The notes under the pieces were generated by a model. It ran no database searches. It was not told the origin of the DNA and saw only the letters and a list, made by a program, of their open reading frames with translations. A stretch of DNA of 24,874 bases from an uncultured Acetatifactor sp. (lineage in GTDB: Bacteria; Bacillota; Clostridia; Lachnospirales; Lachnospiraceae), in NCBI GenBank assembly GCA_910585615.1, contig CAJUFO010000065.1:1-24874 (forward strand), given 5' to 3'. Positions 23,694-24,874 of this stretch are shown piece after piece. The position numbers and the translations under genes are program-made. Positions within the stretch are counted from its first letter, which is position 1; every line of letters begins with the position of its first letter.

Positions 23694-24602
23694 ATGGGAA
23701 AAACAAGAATCCAGGGAACCACCATCAAAAAGTCCGGCGGCGAGAAGGTGTTCGAGGTGGTGGTATACGCCATAGCCACGCTGTTCTGCATCTACTGCCT
23801 CTTCCCCTTTGCCATCATTCTGGGGAGCAGCTTTGAGACGGAAGCCAATTTTGCTATATACGGTTTTCCGATTATCCCCAAGGACTTCACCATACAGGCC
23901 TATCAGGTGGTGCTGGGGGACGCGCAGATTTTCCGGGCCTACGGGGTGACCATCTTTACGACGGTGGCGGGGACCATCTTCAGCATGTTCCTGACCATCA
24001 CCATGGCCTATCCTCTGTCCCTGAAGAAGGTGAAGTTCCGCAACGTGATTACGTTCTTCGTATACTTCACCATGCTGTTCGGGGGCGGGCTGGTGCCTAC
24101 ATACCTTTTGATTACCAAGAACCTGGGACTGAAGGACAATCTATTCGTGCTGATCATCCCCGTGGCCTTCGGGGCCTGGAACATGTTCCTGATGCGGAAC
24201 TTCTTCAACGGGATTCCCCATGAGCTGTCGGAATCGGCCTACATGGACGGTGCCAATGACTTCCAGATTCTGTGGAAGATCATCCTTCCGGTGTCCGTGC
24301 CGGGCATCGCCACATTGAGCCTGTTCTACGCCCTGGGCTACTGGAACCAGTGGTTCAACGCCATGCTGTACCTGGACGACAGCAAGCTCTTCCCCCTGCA
24401 GTACCTGCTAATGCGGATGCTGCGCAACGCGGACGCCATGAAGGAGATGGCCAGGAGCACGGGCGTAGCGGCGGGGGAGATTCCCACCAACTCCCTGCGG
24501 ATGGCCACCACGGTGGTAGCCATCGGGCCTATCATCTTCCTGTACCCTTATGTACAGAAGTACTTTACCAGCGGGCTTACTGTCGGGGCGATCAAAGGGT
24601 GA
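23694..24602 (+). CDS. ytcP: ABC sugar transporter permease, YtcP/YesQ type
   Basis: This encodes 302 residues with six predicted membrane helices. It belongs to the CarB-like group that pairs with LplB permeases. The EAA loop reads ESAYMDGANDFQILWKIILP, and FGGGLVPTYLLITKNLGLKD and the end YVQKYFTSGLTVGAIKG are typical of the subfamily. AGAAGGAAGG lies a few bases before the ATG at 23694. Together with the preceding permease it should form the membrane channel; the partner ATPase is not in the window. It is separated from that permease by 243 bp of folded sequence, unusual for two subunits needed in equal amounts. Confidence 0.93.
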   Translation: MGKTRIQGTTIKKSGGEKVFEVVVYAIATLFCIYCLFPFAIILGSSFETEANFAIYGFPIIPKDFTIQAYQVVLGDAQIFRAYGVTIFTTVAGTIFSMFLTITMAYPLSLKKVKFRNVITFFVYFTMLFGGGLVPTYLLITKNLGLKDNLFVLIIPVAFGAWNMFLMRNFFNGIPHELSESAYMDGANDFQILWKIILPVSVPGIATLSLFYALGYWNQWFNAMLYLDDSKLFPLQYLLMRMLRNADAMKEMARSTGVAAGEIPTNSLRMATTVVAIGPIIFLYPYVQKYFTSGLTVGAIKG

Positions 24603-24619
24603 CGGAAAAAAGTTATTTC

Positions 24620-24800
24620 TCTCTGCCCGCACCTGGGCACGCGGCCTGGGGACGGCAGAGATGCAAATAAAAACAGTATGTGCCCGCACATACGGAACTA
24701 AAAACAGCATACGCGCGCCCAGTGCCCCAGAGGATTTACGGACGCATCATTAAGCGGCCGGAAATCCTCTGCCATGCCTGGGTACAGGGCGCGTGTATGC
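24620..24800 (+). other. Folded intergenic region after the second permease
   Basis: There are three hairpins. (1) TCTCTGCC at 24620-24627 with 24654-24661. (2) GTATGTG at 24676-24682 with 24687-24693. (3) A nested hairpin: outer arms 24707-24720 and 24787-24800 (14 bp, one G-U), inner arms CAGAGGATTT (24728-24737) and 24762-24771 (10 bp perfect). Hairpins 2 and 3 share flanks: AACAG before and CGGAACT after each, as if one unit had been duplicated and expanded. It has no T run, so it may protect or process mRNA ahead of a highly expressed next gene. Confidence 0.65.
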
Positions 24801-24811
24801 GGAACTCAAAT

Positions 24812-24851
24812 AAGGAGGAAAATAAGTTTGAAACTTAGACGTGGAGGATAG
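24812..24851 (+). promoter_or_regulatory. Ribosome binding site with a seven-codon frame at the window edge
   Basis: AAGGAGG (24812-24818) is followed nine bases later by TTG at 24828, which opens only seven codons (MKLRRGG) before TAG at 24849-24851. A GTG at 24841 is open to the window end in another frame. The true start of the next gene, most likely a solute-binding protein by analogy with related loci, is probably here or just outside. Confidence 0.35.
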
Positions 24852-24874
24852 CCGCAAAAAAGCGTATAGCAAAC

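Overview
The window reads as a chromosomal segment of a Gram-positive anaerobe of the Clostridia, most probably Lachnospiraceae. The reasons are G-rich coding DNA with AGGAGG-type ribosome binding sites, a BlaI/M56 regulator pair, a YesN/YesM two-component system with LplB/YtcP-type permeases and a DUF624 (YesL-like) protein, YitT and YfhO family membrane proteins, and a tRNA without an encoded CCA. Family assignments come from recognising motifs by eye; no database was searched.

Layout. (1) 1-3840: a large YfhO-family membrane protein and a YitT/DUF2179 membrane protein, closed by a strong hairpin terminator. (2) 3864-8839: a regulatory unit made of a BlaI/MecI-type repressor, an overlapping BlaR1-like M56 metallopeptidase whose sensor domain is not a penicillin-binding domain, and a lipoprotein with similar Asp-rich motifs. 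Two near-palindromic TACA/TGTA operators sit on the promoter. (3) 8855-10793: a polytopic DUF6020-like membrane protein with its own promoter. (4) About 10846-13942: a lower-G+C scar of at least two related integrative elements stacked at the 3' end of a tRNA-Val(CAC) gene. It holds broken copies of a small-protein gene, a cold-shock-like gene, a sigma factor and a tyrosine recombinase, one apparently intact small-protein unit, and a partial copy of the tRNA 3' end. (5) 13915-15692, minus strand: the tRNA-Val and a GT-C/GT39-like membrane protein. (6) 15705-16475: a ThuA-like protein. (7) 16478-24874: a carbohydrate-type sensing and uptake locus containing a YesN response regulator, a YesM histidine kinase, a lipoprotein solute-binding protein, a DUF624 protein, a terminator, then two permeases separated and followed by strongly folded intergenic DNA. 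The window ends just after a ribosome binding site that probably serves the next gene.

How the genes work together. In region 7 the kinase probably senses an extracellular ligand and phosphorylates the AraC-type regulator. A 29-nt element, identical at 28 positions, lies upstream of both the regulator operon and the permease operon and is the best candidate for the shared control site. In region 2 the M56 protein probably relays an external signal by proteolysis and thereby relieves BlaI repression of the operon.

The most promising less-described signals are the 29-nt shared element, the chain of hairpins between and after the permeases, the non-beta-lactam M56 module with its lipoprotein partner, and the tandem tRNA-Val element remnants with their small-protein cassette.
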